Positions 11,001-23,495 of a DNA stretch of 64,000 bases are shown here, piece after piece (position 1 is the stretch's first letter; the number at the start of each line of letters is the position of its first letter). The stretch comes from Argopecten irradians (Eukaryota > Mollusca > Bivalvia > Pectinida > Pectinidae), in NCBI RefSeq assembly GCF_041381155.1, contig NC_091140.1, forward strand, positions 23,154,864-23,218,863. Reading direction: 5' to 3'. The notes beneath the pieces are model-generated. The model worked only from the letters and a program-made list of their open reading frames with translations, did not search any database and was not told the DNA's origin. A program made the position numbers and the translations under genes.

Positions 11001-13676
11001 ATACAAATTACCATGACATGGAAAAAGTAAAAAATTCTAATATCACATCTATCGCTGTATTTGTAACTAAAGAATGTCTCAGCAACAAAGTATCGGAGAG
11101 GCACACAAGTTATGTTCATCAGGAAGGGGTGCAAGAACAGGTTTCCTGGGTGTGTCGAATACTTTCGGAAGCCTCAGTTGATATGCCAACGATTGAAGTG
11201 TCGTCTTGCTTCAATACTATAGTACAAATGGGATTAGGGGAAATGTCGATTAATTTTGTGCAATTGCTATTATTATGTAATGTTCGCATAATTCACCCTG
11301 TATAGCAGAACAAGGACTATAGGACACTTTTAGCTTATTTCTGCCATACACTGGTCAGCTTATTGAAGTATGAAGGCAATGGGACGTGCAATGATAATGA
11401 TTTGGCGGTGTTTATTGACGTATGAAGGCAATGGGGCGTGCAATGATAATGATGTGGCGGTGTTTATTGACGTATGAAGGCAATGGGACGTGCAATGATA
11501 ATGATTTGGTGGTGTTTATTGACGTATGAAGGCAATGAAACGTGCAATGATAATGATTTGGTGGTGTTTATTGACGTATGAAGGCAATGAAACGTGCAAT
11601 GATAATGATTTGGTGGTGTTTATTGACGTATGAAGGCAATGAAACGTGCAATGATAATGATTTGGTGGTGTTTATTGACGTATGAAGGCAATGGGACGTG
11701 CAATAATAATGATGCGGCGGTGTTTATTGACGTATGAAGGCAATGGGACGTGCAATGATAATGATTTGGCGGTGTTTATTGACGTATGAAGGCAATGAAA
11801 CGTGCAATGATAATGATTTGGTGGTGTTTATTGACGTATGAAGGCAATGAAACGTGCAATGATAATGATTTGGTGGTGTTTATTGACGTATGAAGGCAAT
11901 GGGACGTGCAATGATAATGATTTGGTGGTGTTTATTGACGTATATGAAGGCAATGAAACGTGCAATGATAATGATTTGGTGGTGTTTATTGACGTATGAA
12001 GGCAATGGGAAGTGCAATGATAATGGTTTGGTGGTGTTTATTGACGTATGAAGGCAATGGGGCGTGCAATAATAATGATGTGGCGGTGTTTATTGACGTA
12101 TGAAGGCAATGAAACGTGCAATGATAATGATTTGGTGGTGTTTATTGAAGTATGAAGGCAATGAGACGTGCAATGATAATGATTTGGTGGGGTTTATTGA
12201 AGTATGAAGGCAATGGGACGTGCAATGATAATGATTTGGTGGTGTTTATTGACGTATGAAGGCAATGAAACGTGCAATGATAATGATTTGGTGGTGTTTA
12301 TTGACGTATGAAGGCAATGAAACGTGCAATGATAATGATTTGGTGGTGTTTATTGACGTATGAAGGCAATGGGACGTGCAATGATAATGATTTGGTGGTG
12401 TTTATTGACGTATGAAGGCAATGAAACGTGCAATGATAATGATTTGGTGGTGTTTATTGACGTATGAAGGCAATGAAACGTGCAATGATAATGATGTGGC
12501 GGTGTTTATTGACGTATGAAGGCAATGGGGCGCGCAATGATAATGATTTGGTGGTGTTCATTGACGTATAAAGGCAATGGGACGTGCAATGATAATGATT
12601 TGGTGGTGTTTATTGACGTATGAAGGCAATGAAACGTGCAATGATAATGATTTGGTGGTGTTTATTGAAGTATGAAGGCAATGAAACGTGCAATGATAAT
12701 GATGTGGCGGTGTTTATTGACGTATGAAGGCAATGGGGCGCGCAATGATAATGATTTGGTGGTGTTCATTGACGTATAAAGGCAATGGGACGTGCAATGA
12801 TAATGATTTGGTGGTGTTTATTGACGTATGAAGGCAATGAAACGTGCAATGATAATGATTTGGTGGTGTTTATTGACGTATGAAGGCAATGAAACGTGCA
12901 ATGATAATGATTTGGTGGTGTTTATTGACGTATAAAGGCAATGGGACGTGCAATGATAATGATTTGGTGGTGTTTATTGACGTATGAAGGCAATGAAACG
13001 TGCAATGATAATGATTTGATGGGGTTTATTGAAGTATGAAAGCAATGGGACGTGCAATGATTTATGATTTGGTGAGCCTTTTGGTAGCAAAAAGACAGTG
13101 AAATACCATTTGAAGAGTTTTATGACAGCATAAGGCCAATATGTAGGACAGTGGGGAAAGTTTTATGAGTTTTATGGTAGAATAAGGGAAATGATAGCCA
13201 AGTGAGATAGGATAGTGAAATATAATTTGGGTTTCAAAATGTACTTGTATAGTTTACCATGATTTTCCGTTCTCGGACACATCACCAAACGTTGGCTTCA
13301 TCATCCGGGTTGCATGGAAAAACACATTAACCTCTTCGGGGTCATAGGTTATGACCCCATCTGTTTCCAAGTGAAATAGGTCGTTTAGGACCCTTGGATC
13401 GTATATAAAGTCTTCCCAGGGTAGAATGGTAATGCCACTATCTACGTTACTCTCCTTCATAAACCTTGATGGGTTAGACTGGCCATTTTTCATCTTTGAC
13501 TTTGTCGGCTCCTTCGTGACAGCAAAGCTATTTCTCATTCCGGAGTTTTGGGATCCAGTAACAGACATGGTCCGGGGAACACATAGATAGGTATCCGTGA
13601 CGAGTTGTGCTCCAGGGAGGGATCCTGAACTTTCCGGATAATGACGGGAAGATCCATTCGGTCGGGAAGTCGCCAT
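5088..13676 (-). CDS. Unassigned 828-residue protein, six exons
   Basis: I do not recognise this family. Exons on the minus strand: 13676-13258, 10660-10539, 9192-9080, 8736-8554, 7440-7347, 6643-5088. All introns are GT-AG and all phases join (2,1,0,0,1), giving one frame from ATG 13674-13676 to TGA 5088-5090. Residues 1-140 are polar, then acidic and aromatic. Residues 141-310 are the likely folded part: a Leu/Val-rich segment, a Cys-rich stretch (Cys 183, 193, 215, 216, 224, 229, 237), then one hydrophobic segment at about 258-278 that includes ICCIMC. Residues 312-828 look disordered, with basic runs (KKVKKKTKKR, a candidate nuclear signal), DSSDEED and ESSGDDSEEE casein-kinase-like sites, and an acidic run near 745-765 before a basic C-terminus. 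The single hydrophobic segment may be a membrane span or a core helix; I cannot tell. Confidence 0.8.
6644..7346 (-). other. Intron 5 of the 828-residue gene
   Basis: AT-rich intron bounded by GTAACT (donor, minus strand) at 7346 and TTTTGTAG (acceptor) just above 6643. No other feature seen. Confidence 0.6.
7441..8553 (-). other. Intron 4 of the 828-residue gene
   Basis: AT-rich; donor GTATGG and acceptor TTTCCAG on the minus strand. An open frame at 7366-7617 (+) is an antisense artefact that overlaps exon 5 of this gene. Confidence 0.6.
9193..10538 (-). other. Intron 2 of the 828-residue gene
   Basis: Donor GTGAGTAC and acceptor CTTTACAG on the minus strand. AT-rich; nothing else supported. 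Confidence 0.6.
11361..13075. repeat. 52-bp minisatellite, about 33 copies, in intron 1
   Basis: The unit reads TTTATTGACGTATGAAGGCA, then ATG(GG/AA)ACGTGCAATGATAA, then TGATTTGGTGGTG, 52 bases in all. 1715 bases divided by 52 gives 33 copies. Variants fall at fixed positions: GGGACG, GAAACG or GGGGCG; TTTGGTGG or TGTGGCGG; GACG or GAAG. A block beginning at 12493 recurs at 12701, exactly 208 bases (four units) away, with the same rare variants (GGGGCGCGC, GTTCATTG, GTATAAAGG). The array lies in the intron between exons 13676-13258 and 10660-10539 of the 828-residue gene. Confidence 0.97.
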
Positions 13677-16142
13677 ATTTAATCCTTTTCATTCAGAAAA
13701 AACCCGTGTATGGAATTAATTCTCGAAACAATTCAGAATTGTTTCGGATGAAAAACCATTTTCAGTGTTTCTTCAGAGTTCCATTTTTGACGAATCCCTC
13801 ACAAATGTCACATTTTCGGATAATAGGACACTGAAATATACTAATTAATTAGTCCATGTGAACTGAACAAGACTGGTCCACCTTGGTCCGCCAAGATCCA
13901 TGGCCGGGTCATTTATGGAGAATTAAAATGGCTAATGCTGAGGATTACAGGACCGGTAAACAATTAATCTATAACCGGCTAGTCGACACTGTTTCACACC
14001 TGCCAAAACCTATACTTGTAGCTAGACATTTAACTTCATGTCGGCAGTAGCTGGACTTGTATTTCATTGCGGCAAATCACTCATTCTCTCAATTTTAATC
14101 TTAGTATAGATCTCTGATAGCCACTGTAACCATTCTGTACCAAAAATAAGAAATTCAGTGAAATTAGGAAAGTTGATGTCCAAACAAGTTTGAACTGTTC
14201 CTGTTATTAAATAGTTCGGTCACTTTTTAAACCTTTGGACAAATACTAATGTTCCGTAAATAAACTTCTGAACTAAAATACAAACAGATAATAAATACGT
14301 GACAGGGGATGTTATAGTTTGAATAGGGTAGGTATACATAATTGGGTCTAATGATTGAGTGATATACATATGTTTGGGTAGTAATTCAAACACGAACAAC
14401 TCACCTTTAGTCTAGTTGTATCAGCAGAATAGTAGTTTTAACTATACTTATTTATACGCTGGCGTTTGATTAAAAATGAAACCTACTTTTACAAAAATTG
14501 TCCGTCCTTTATCAAATCACATTTAAGATTGCACCATTCGATACTGTAGATGTTCGTGTTTTACTGGCAATCTTATATTGCAATTTTCGTGGCTGAAATA
14601 CAAATGTACACGAATTTTACGTCTGTATGTTGTCATTTATATAACAATAATTCATCAGAATACGTTTACAGTAATCAATGAAATGTTATAATTTTCTGAC
14701 AAATATCGATACATAATACTATCAGCATCATTTGTAAAAGATTTACTAAGTAGATTGGGTGTTGGGTATGTATGGCAATATGAAGATATTTATATACCTT
14801 ATTATGTTAGTTACTTGATTCAAACTAGACTGCATGATGTATTTAAACATGAATCTAGGGATAAAAATAGATTTGTTTGCTTTTTAAAAAAAGATATTTT
14901 GTGTTTGCTTTTGTTTCGCATCTGTATTACACGTGTATATGTATGTTTAAATTGCTAGTGAGCCAAAATAACTTAAAAGTAATATTTCAGTGCCTAAACC
15001 TCCACACTTGCCTGAATCTTGTAAATAACTAAAGATACATGTGCTGTGTCTGTAGGACCACACCCACAATCGTCTTGTTGAATTTTTTCAGTGATAGACA
15101 TGTGATTTAACATAATATTTTAATGTCATGTGTTCATATCTGCCTTTGATGATATCCTTCAGTTTTTCTCCGGGTACTTCGGTTGATTGGTTGAAAAGAT
15201 TAACGTCCTATTAACTCCTAGTGTCTCATGACTGTGTAGCCGGTGTGTTGCGTGTGTGAAATATGTGCGGGTTTTTTTTATTTTTTTTTATTTTTTTTTT
15301 GGGGGGGGGGTTGAAAGAGAGAGACTGTGGTGCGTTCGTGTTGTGACTCTCTGTAATATTGTAACTCTTACTCTTTTTATTGTGAAAGCGTGCCGAAATA
15401 GACACAGGAAAACATTTATCAAAGTTCTACCAAAACCTAGAACATCTAATGAAACAGAGATCCTAGTATTCTGTATTTGTATTTCAGTTAAAATGATAAC
15501 GTGTTCTTATTATGTTTAGAAATCCTTGTCGATTATGTACAAAGAAAAGTAAAATGTATGCTAACATGTACAAATAACATTTTGTGATATTGCACTATTA
15601 GTCTCCGTTAATTATGAAAACCTAATCTCTTATGATTTAATTGTTTTTCATAACAAAAAGGACATATTAAACTATATACTCAATGTGTTGAAATATATAA
15701 AAGATGCATTTTAGTATAGTAATATCAGTAAATGTATTCACATAAAATTAGACCATCAGCAACAGAAAGTTATTAGTTTTATATCTAATTGCATTTTAAA
15801 GTTATATGTGCCGTAACTGGCCGAAAATTTTGACATGTTAATTTTTCTTCAATTATCCATTTAAAACCATAAGTTTTAATGAATAAAGCTGTGAAAATGA
15901 CTCAAATGGACAGACAGACATATATGATGTCTTATAAACGTAAGTTAGAACAGATAGGTTATGCACTGTGAAATTCTTGTTTTTTAAGCCTTATACATGT
16001 TTTGATGAAAACATACCTTCAGAAATCACTTTAAAATTATTCATAATACTGTCCAAATGTGAAATGAAATTGTAGACAACAATATGCTTCATGGTCTGAC
16101 CATATGTACTAGCTCATTTCACTACACTGAAAATGTTAATAT
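13677..16142. other. Upstream flank of the 828-residue gene
   Basis: The 5'UTR and promoter of the minus-strand gene should lie just above 13676; I see no clear TATA box or initiator. The rest is AT-rich with no supported gene. A T-run followed by ten G (15291-15310) is a homopolymer junction. Confidence 0.4.
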
Positions 16143-16174
16143 AATGATTTTTGGCAGTACTGCCAAAAATCATT
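16143..16174. repeat. Perfect 32-base palindrome
   Basis: AATGATTTTTGGCAGT is followed directly by its exact reverse complement, with no spacer. Function unknown; it may be the core of a decayed inverted-repeat element. Confidence 0.9.
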
Positions 16175-19100
16175 TTCAGCTCTTATTTGTACATGTAAAT
16201 TAAAACCTGTGGATTGAAAGTATTGTAATTCTCAAAATGTTGGTAACTTTTGGTGTTGAATAACATATTAAAAGCTCGTCTTGATTCGTGAGTATGAAAA
16301 ATACGGCACATATAACTTTAAGGGTTGAACGTTTCAAGGGAGGCAACACGAATCCATTTTAGAAGTTTTTTTACTCGTTATTCTTCCTACCGTATGATTT
16401 ACGTTTTATCGTGTACTTTAAACAGACCCCCTCTTGATATATATACATGTGTTATAGTGAGGAGCGGTACTGTGATAATACCTGTATCGATTGTACAGGT
16501 AAAATGAAGGCTCTATATACTTATATACATTATCCTCCAAGTACAGGTCGAAACATGTCCATTAAAGCGTACGTATGTGTGTATTATTGCACGCCCTCTG
16601 TCGATTCTCCATTTTACTGCCAAGGCGTGTGTTTATATATTGATAGATTCTACATATTATTGTCATTTTAACGGAATCACCTGTAATTAGTGAACCAGGT
16701 ATGTATTTTCAGGTGTAATTTGTACCTGTGTGAGATCATAATTTGTGAGGCTGTGTTTGATCACGTGAGATGCCGAGTTATGTATGCATGTTCAAAATTC
16801 ACGATTATTAATGCTAACAATACACACAGAACCATTGTCATATCATATGTGGTGTAAGTTCATTGTATACGGGAAGATAATTATAACCTTCATAGGCAAA
16901 TATGTAAATTTTGGTGTATGCCCTTCGACCTTTCACCCCAATTGACCTCATCTATCGATCGATTGCCTTGCCCAGTCAGCCGTGTTAGATCAATATTATG
17001 TATCCAGGAATGACTAAGGTTCTATTTGAAAGGTTTGGTATGACAAAGACAGCTCATGAATATTCATGTAGGGGTGTAAATTTATATTGTTGGTGAGGCC
17101 GCGGGGGCTTTTGACATTATCTTAATTGAATTTAAAATCCGGTATATAATTTACTGCAGTGTAACTTAATTAATTAGAATTTAACCAACTACAATGTTAG
17201 TGTCGAATAAAATGCAGAATTAGTATTTTAAAAATGTTTGAGATATTTTTAGGTATTTAAAATATATATTAGATATGAGTTGTATCGTTGGTTCTCAATA
17301 ATATGTAAATTACCCATATACCCACACACCCCTCACTGTGATAAGGCTGTCACCCACGTGTCCCCGCCCCTGTAGCCATAACAAGGTCCGAATTGTTTAC
17401 ATCCCGACTATTTACAAAATAAAGTACGTACGTTAATAAATATATACACCCGATCACGTGTTCATTTCACGATGTCCAATATATATTGGTAAATTTTCAA
17501 TATCTATTCAGTTTTAAAGTGACATACGCAAGGAAAAACACTTTCAGCATTTTCAGACAATTTTCAAAAGGTAAGGCGAACATTAATCCTTAAGATATAT
17601 AATAGTTGTATCTTTTGGTGTTCATTGTGAATGGTAGTACAAATGGTTCGATTATCTGTGTCAAATTTAACAATAAGAATGAGTCATTAAGGATAAAACT
17701 GAAATGTCAGTTTCACCTGCACGTTGAATCATTTAGACTAAATACATAGAATAGCTGATCGAGTATAGCTTGTCAATGAATTTAAAGTCAGAGACAGATG
17801 GCACTGTCGTTCACTTCATAGGACCACCGTTACAAGATAACGGGATTTGTAAACAAAGGGCCTCTCACAGACACTTGTGACTTAATTTTTATCTGATACT
17901 TGATTTTTCAGCTATTAACAAAAAAAAGATGGAAAATCTATTTTATATGTTATTACGTTCAATTTAAAGTGTCTACGTCCCCGACATATTTATTGGCACG
18001 GCGCCACCTTTGTCTGTCGGTCTCTGAGTCAACTACAGTTATCGATTTAGTTTCATTGTTCCATTCTAATCATGCTCTATATTTGGTTCGAGTGACCTTT
18101 TTTTATCAAAACTGCGCATTTGTCTGGTCTTAACTAAACAGTTCTGATGTGGCCCTAGTCTTTAGCTTATTGACGAAAACGTACGTATTACCCTCAACAA
18201 CTGAGGTGTTTAAGATTCCTATCAGCTTCCCAATCAAAGAGTCTTTGTTTAAATTAATATTGTAAAAACATAAGAAAATATACAAGTATATATTTCGGGA
18301 AATACAGATAAAGGCTTCATTAAAGTTATCTTCGTCTGTAAAATTTGATATGATTTGTGAATGATCTATGTAAATAAATCGATAACTAGAATTGAAATGC
18401 ATTGTTTAGTTTAATATTACATTCTGCTTTATTAATACTATATACACCCGAAATCAGAATCGAAACGATTAAATATGACGAACACTTCCAAAAGGACAGG
18501 AACACCATTAGTGTCTGCATAGTGTCGTTCTCAGTGAACAACAATATGAAATTAGTGAACAACAATATGAAATTATTATAAGTTCTGCTTTTGTTTGTCA
18601 AATTGTTGTCCAAACTGAAAATTTTCTTTTGAAAAACCTGAAATATAAACATGTACTATACGCCTCTAATAATTTCATGAACTGGCAAAGACTTCTTAAA
18701 TGTACTTTTCTGGCAAAATTTTCCCATCTACTATATGATTGAAGTTTAATAAAATACATAAAATCAAGTAACTGGGAAGTACTTTTCTTCAATAAAAAAA
18801 TTCTGGCAATGCCTTCACTTCCTATATATATATACTCTATAAAATAGGTGTAGGTGTCTTTAAAACAGCTAAACTTCCTCAATGGATTTTTTTTCTAGAA
18901 AAAAAGTACCTAATAATGACGGGACTTCCTCGATGTACCAAACTTAAATTAAGAACGATTCTTGAATTTCTTATTTTCGGATAATTTATAGTAAGCATTG
19001 AACCGAAAAGTAAAGACAACACCTGAACTCTTTGATTGGTGCCGAATTCTCAACCAAGGACTCTGCTTCTTAAATACGTATAGACCCCGTGATGATTTGT

Positions 19101-19797
19101 ATAGACTCATCAATGACTAAATGTATTCCTTCACATGGACTGGACTAGTCACTGCAACAACGTAGATAACAGGCTTTGGAATGGTTCCAACATCCACGTG
19201 ATTACGTATAAAGCTGTTTAGGGTGTTATGTTTATGGTGCACTACCTGAACCGAATTATTGGTAAATAAAGTCATGACTTGCCAACATAATGTGTTGTAT
19301 TGTAGTGGCTGTCAGCGTGAGGGATGATGGGAGTATAGCTAGGTAGGCTAGTACTAATTGATTGGTCGGTTTAATTACTTGAAACCAAAACTATTAAAAA
19401 GTTAGTGAAAAGAGACAATTTATTCAGAATATGGGTACAATTTACTCTTTTGAATTGTCCCCCCCCCCCCCCCCCGCTTTTTTCATCTATCATTTTCCTG
19501 CGAAACCAATTCGTATACCTTTTTTAACGATCAAAGTTACAAAAATTCATTTCATGACCAGGAAACACGCCATTGTTACTTGAAGAATGAAGTTAATGTA
19601 ATTATGGCTACTCATCCTTTATATAAGTTTATGAGCTGTTATTTTCCTATATGAATTTATTACGCACCCTTAATTTTTTTAAACATTTAACAATGATCAC
19701 AGGAGGAAAGTTCTTGAAATACATATTTACTATATGATTGACGATCACTTCAGAATTGTTTCCGCACGTGACTGATACCCATCTTTGTCCCTTTTAG
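16175..19797. other. Upstream region of the TRIM gene, with promoter-like patch
   Basis: Mostly AT-rich without supported coding sequence; minus-strand open frames at 18130-18882 look random. Around 17340-17460 there is a GC-box-like TCCCCGCCCC (17361-17370) and two CACGTG E-boxes (17355-17360, 17455-17460). A donor-like AAAAG|GTAAGG sits at 17570/17571, and CTTTTAG|GT at 19797/19798 could accept it just before the TRIM start codon. A 5'UTR intron of about 2.2 kb is therefore plausible but unproven. A run of 17 C occurs at 19459-19475. Confidence 0.35.
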
Positions 19798-19813
19798 GTA
19801 CCACTGTTCCAAT

Positions 19814-21496
19814 ATGGCGACCGCTGCGGATAGCGCAGACGCCGGGGATATGACGAAGAGAAGCCTCATTGTGGACGAGGCTGCATTTGAAGAACAGTTC
19901 CTTCGCTGCCACATATGTAACGAACGGTTTGACCAATCGGAGCGTCATCCAAAATCTCTGCCATGTAACCATACATTCTGTCTACCATGCCTCAAACAGG
20001 TCTTTGACCATAACCAACAGAACCAGCGGAGATCGGTGGCGTGGCTAGACGAAAACTTCGAGGGGGTCCTTAAATGTCCAGAATGCAGAGTCGAAATCTT
20101 CTTGAGTCGAAGTGAAATTGATGCACTCCCCAGAGATCATCGTGTCATTCAAATGATGGATTTCCTATCAACAGTGCAGGCAAAATCTCAGAATGTCTGT
20201 TCAAAACACGAGAATCAGCCTCTGAACTTTTTCTGTAAAGACTGTCTGATTCCAGTGTGTCGCGACTGTACCGTGCTAGACCACAAAGAACAGCAAGGCC
20301 ACAACATCGTGGACGTTTCAGAAGCCCTGAATGAGAGCTCAGGGGATTTCGATGTTATTGAAAAGAAAAGCAAAGACTTACTCAGTAAAATGAAAGGTCG
20401 AACAGATTCCCTTGCAAATGCTTCCAAACAGCTGGATCTGCAGGAACGACAGTTAAAAAGCTCCATCAAGGACACTTTTATTGAGTATCGTCTGCTGCTG
20501 GAGAGGCGACAGGAAGCTCTGGTCAGGATTCTGCGCGAGTCTGTCCAGGAACAGAAACTAAAGATTAATACACGTTTTGTTGACATTTGTACGCAGGGGT
20601 CAGACCTCCAAAAACTTTACGACACTTTCAAAACAGCGCGAGCGAGTAACGATATTCGACAACTCTTCACTGTACAACAACAGATGAAGGAAAAAGAGAC
20701 AGAATTCACATGCACGGCCGAGGCAAACGACGACGAAATATTCATCGGTTGCAAATTTAACAATCCAAGTGAATTAGGATTTTTGTCAGAAATGAGTGGG
20801 CTTGGTGAGGTTGTGACCGAGCAAAATTTTGACCTAAAGAACCCGGTGCCCGCTCATCAACTGGTGCTGCTTGAAAGTTGGGAGCGCCCACAATACTACG
20901 CAGATGAAGGTGATGTACCGGAAGTAGAAGAAACAGAGGAAGGGGAAACATCTTCGTCTAGCTCATCTCGGCCGACTTCATCGAGGGTAGCATCGTCCAG
21001 AGGAACTAGGGTTAGCACGTCAAGAGGTGTTCGAGTTCCTTCTAGGACTCCGGACAGTTCAAATTCATCAGTTCTGGCGAGATTAACGCGCCGTAACTTG
21101 CAGTCCTCGATACTCGATCCTCCCGGCGTCGATGTGGATGAATACGTCCAACCATTGGACAATGATGAAGAGAGACATGCGCGGGAAGCCCTTGCATCAA
21201 CATATCTCATGAGGATCGCTAATCGTCTCAATGAGAGCGCCGAAGAAATGGCCGAAGCTCTGAGACAAGGGGAAGAGTCGACGACTGGCACCACAACTGA
21301 GGAGGAAGAAAGTAGTCCAACGTCGCGTCATACTTCCGGTTCCAGTCGAGGAGGGTCGTCATCTCGTGCTTCAAGGTCGCCACAGAGTGGAGTCCGAGTT
21401 GTCAGACATCCAACACCACCAATTGCAACTACGCATGCGACTACCAGGGATCATGGGTCACATGGTTACAGCTCCAACAGATACAATAACAATTGA
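19814..21496 (+). CDS. TRIM/RBCC-type E3 ubiquitin ligase with disordered tail (no NHL or SPRY)
   Basis: Single-exon frame of 560 residues, predicted cytoplasmic ubiquitin ligase. The RING spans residues 32-91 with C32, C35, C51, H53, C56, C59, C88, C91; the C59-C88 gap is long because of a polar insert. A B-box 2 follows at 129-163 (C129, H132, C141, C144, C149, C152, H157, H163). Residues 175-310 are heptad-like and charged, the expected coiled coil. From about 365 onward the chain is Ser/Thr/Arg/Glu-rich and looks disordered, with no NHL, filamin or SPRY domain. ATG at 19814 is in Kozak-like context (AATATGGCG) 16 bases after a splice-acceptor-like site, and gives the first Met before the RING. 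The RING and B-box resemble those of the TRIM2/3/Brat branch. The substrate cannot be inferred. Confidence 0.88.
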   Translation: MATAADSADAGDMTKRSLIVDEAAFEEQFLRCHICNERFDQSERHPKSLPCNHTFCLPCLKQVFDHNQQNQRRSVAWLDENFEGVLKCPECRVEIFLSRSEIDALPRDHRVIQMMDFLSTVQAKSQNVCSKHENQPLNFFCKDCLIPVCRDCTVLDHKEQQGHNIVDVSEALNESSGDFDVIEKKSKDLLSKMKGRTDSLANASKQLDLQERQLKSSIKDTFIEYRLLLERRQEALVRILRESVQEQKLKINTRFVDICTQGSDLQKLYDTFKTARASNDIRQLFTVQQQMKEKETEFTCTAEANDDEIFIGCKFNNPSELGFLSEMSGLGEVVTEQNFDLKNPVPAHQLVLLESWERPQYYADEGDVPEVEETEEGETSSSSSSRPTSSRVASSRGTRVSTSRGVRVPSRTPDSSNSSVLARLTRRNLQSSILDPPGVDVDEYVQPLDNDEERHAREALASTYLMRIANRLNESAEEMAEALRQGEESTTGTTTEEEESSPTSRHTSGSSRGGSSSRASRSPQSGVRVVRHPTPPIATTHATTRDHGSHGYSSNRYNNN

Positions 21497-23250
21497 CATT
21501 TTGTGAGAACAAATGCTATTTGAAATACGCAAAAGTAACTTTTTTCACATTAAGAGATTATGCTTGATGGAAACTATATGAAACCAGCTTTGATAATGAT
21601 TATTTTGGCACATATTGTTATAACATATGAGATACGGTCATTATACATGTATATACCAAATGTCATTGAAATAATGTTCATAAAGAATCGAGCATACACT
21701 ACGTCACCAAATCATATACATGTATTTGTTCTATAGCAAACATCAGAACGAAGCATTTAAATCTATCAAACACCTGATAGATACATATGTTGATTTTCCC
21801 CACTGGACTGGTATGTTTTTCAATGTTGTTAAATATAGACGTGTGCAATGGGCGTGTGGTTCTGGTAGGTTAGGGGGGTTCTAGAGATGGAAGTAAGTTT
21901 TGTTTTTACCTTTTAATGAGTTTAATTCTTTGCGAGCTAGTTTTTCTTCTGCGGAGATACTGTGTATTTCCTATTACAGTTGTGATCAGAGCACTACGAG
22001 TAAACCTGAAATTAAACCACCATGGAGATGCCTGCGTATAACAGGTTATAATATAGCTATCAATAAACAGAGTCATGTAAGTGGTAAACCAATAACTAAC
22101 TAATCAACCATTGCATTACTGTGATAGATACGTGTATATACATTGTATATTGGTAGGTAGAATCTGATAGGACTGCGTTTTAAATAACCACAACGTATGG
22201 TCCAGACATTTTTATTTAGTAAGTGTGGGTTGGTGATAAAAGGTATAATGTTGAAGATTTGGTTTCCATGGTATGTCACGGTTTGTGAAGGCGTACATCA
22301 TGACACTAAACGTATAGCCATACGATTACGAATTTCTTAAATATAAATGTAAAATGTTAAGGGAACTGTGGATTTGGTCAGTGTTTGGTGGTATTATTGT
22401 TTCTTCATGAATACAGAATAATTATTTGATGCTAGAATAATTCATTTTTTCTTGAAACGAGCGTTTTCATTAGCTTAAAAATTTACTTCATCAGCCCATA
22501 AAGGAAAAAATGGCGTCGCCATTTGTAACATCGCTGCTGATTGTCTGAGATAACAGTGTAATGATTTCATAGAAAAAGAGAAGAGATTATCAGCTTTAAC
22601 TAAGGGAGAGTTCCGTACTGAATTGTCTTGGCTAGCGAAGTTGGTGAAATGGTGACAACTGAAAATTGACTCGACTAGCTCTTTAATACCCGTCACTAAT
22701 TTGAGCTTATACTACAGTTTAAGGGCATTTGTTAGATTTTTGTTGTGCCGGAGTCGTTATATACTTAATTTCAATGTAATCATAGGGACTTGACATCGAT
22801 TTACACCCAACGATATATAAACTTTGAAGTAATTATATTTATATGCGGCCTGTGGGGTGTGAATCTGTGCCAAAACCCTATGAACGTAATGATAAGCCTG
22901 CTGGTAGTAAAAGTCCAAACACAGATCTCAATGAATGTAATACTACTGCAGGTAGTAAAAGTTGAGACTATTGTTAAAGTATATGGTTTATTGGTCGGAT
23001 AGCGATGCCTTTTTATATGGCTTGTTTGTTGGATATGATGCATTAAATAGTTTCATAAGTTGTTTACAGTTTCTAGTCTTTTTAGTTATATCTCCTTAAG
23101 ATTACCTCAGTAGCACAGGGACATGTGGATTACTTATAGTTTAGATATTTATTGTTTGTTCAGCGTGAAGTGTGATTTTAAATATCTTTGATCTAGATAA
23201 CTAAAACGTCTGGAAAAAAAATCAAAGATCATAGGGTCGGTCTACGATAT
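21497..23250. other. 3' flank of the TRIM gene
   Basis: Probably starts as the TRIM 3'UTR. I see no clean AATAAA in the first few hundred bases and no further gene. Open frames at 22475-23043 show no recognisable protein. Confidence 0.35.
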
Positions 23251-23251
23251 G

Positions 23252-23375
23252 TAGACTTAGTCCGCTAAACCTATCAATAATATTAGGCTTTTTTATTTTA
23301 TTATTTTTTCGCCTAATATATTTGGCAAAAAAATGGCCCAATAATATAGGCAGGATTAGCGGACTAATATAGACT
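23252..23375. repeat. MITE, TTAGTCCGCTAA family, copy 1
   Basis: Inverted ends: TTAGTCCGCTAAACCT at 23257 and, reversed, ATTAGTCCGCTAATCCT ending at 23368. The inside is A/T-rich (TATTAGGC, GCCTAATAT). A sister copy lies at 28651-28755. No coding capacity. Confidence 0.7.
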
Positions 23376-23495
23376 GTACCTAATTCCCAGTTCCTTGTTC
23401 TCATCAGTGCAACAATTTGGCCTTAACGCAATTATAAAGCTAAGTAGATTTGTTCCACTTGGTGGATATTGTACTATAAGACTCTTTCATTTGTA

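Noticed and set aside
10994-11305. 103-residue plus-strand frame
   Set aside because: No recognisable features, lies inside intron 1 beside the minisatellite, and has no support from splice sites.
18130-18882. Three overlapping minus-strand frames
   Set aside because: Low-complexity Phe/Ile/Asn-rich translations typical of AT-rich non-coding DNA.
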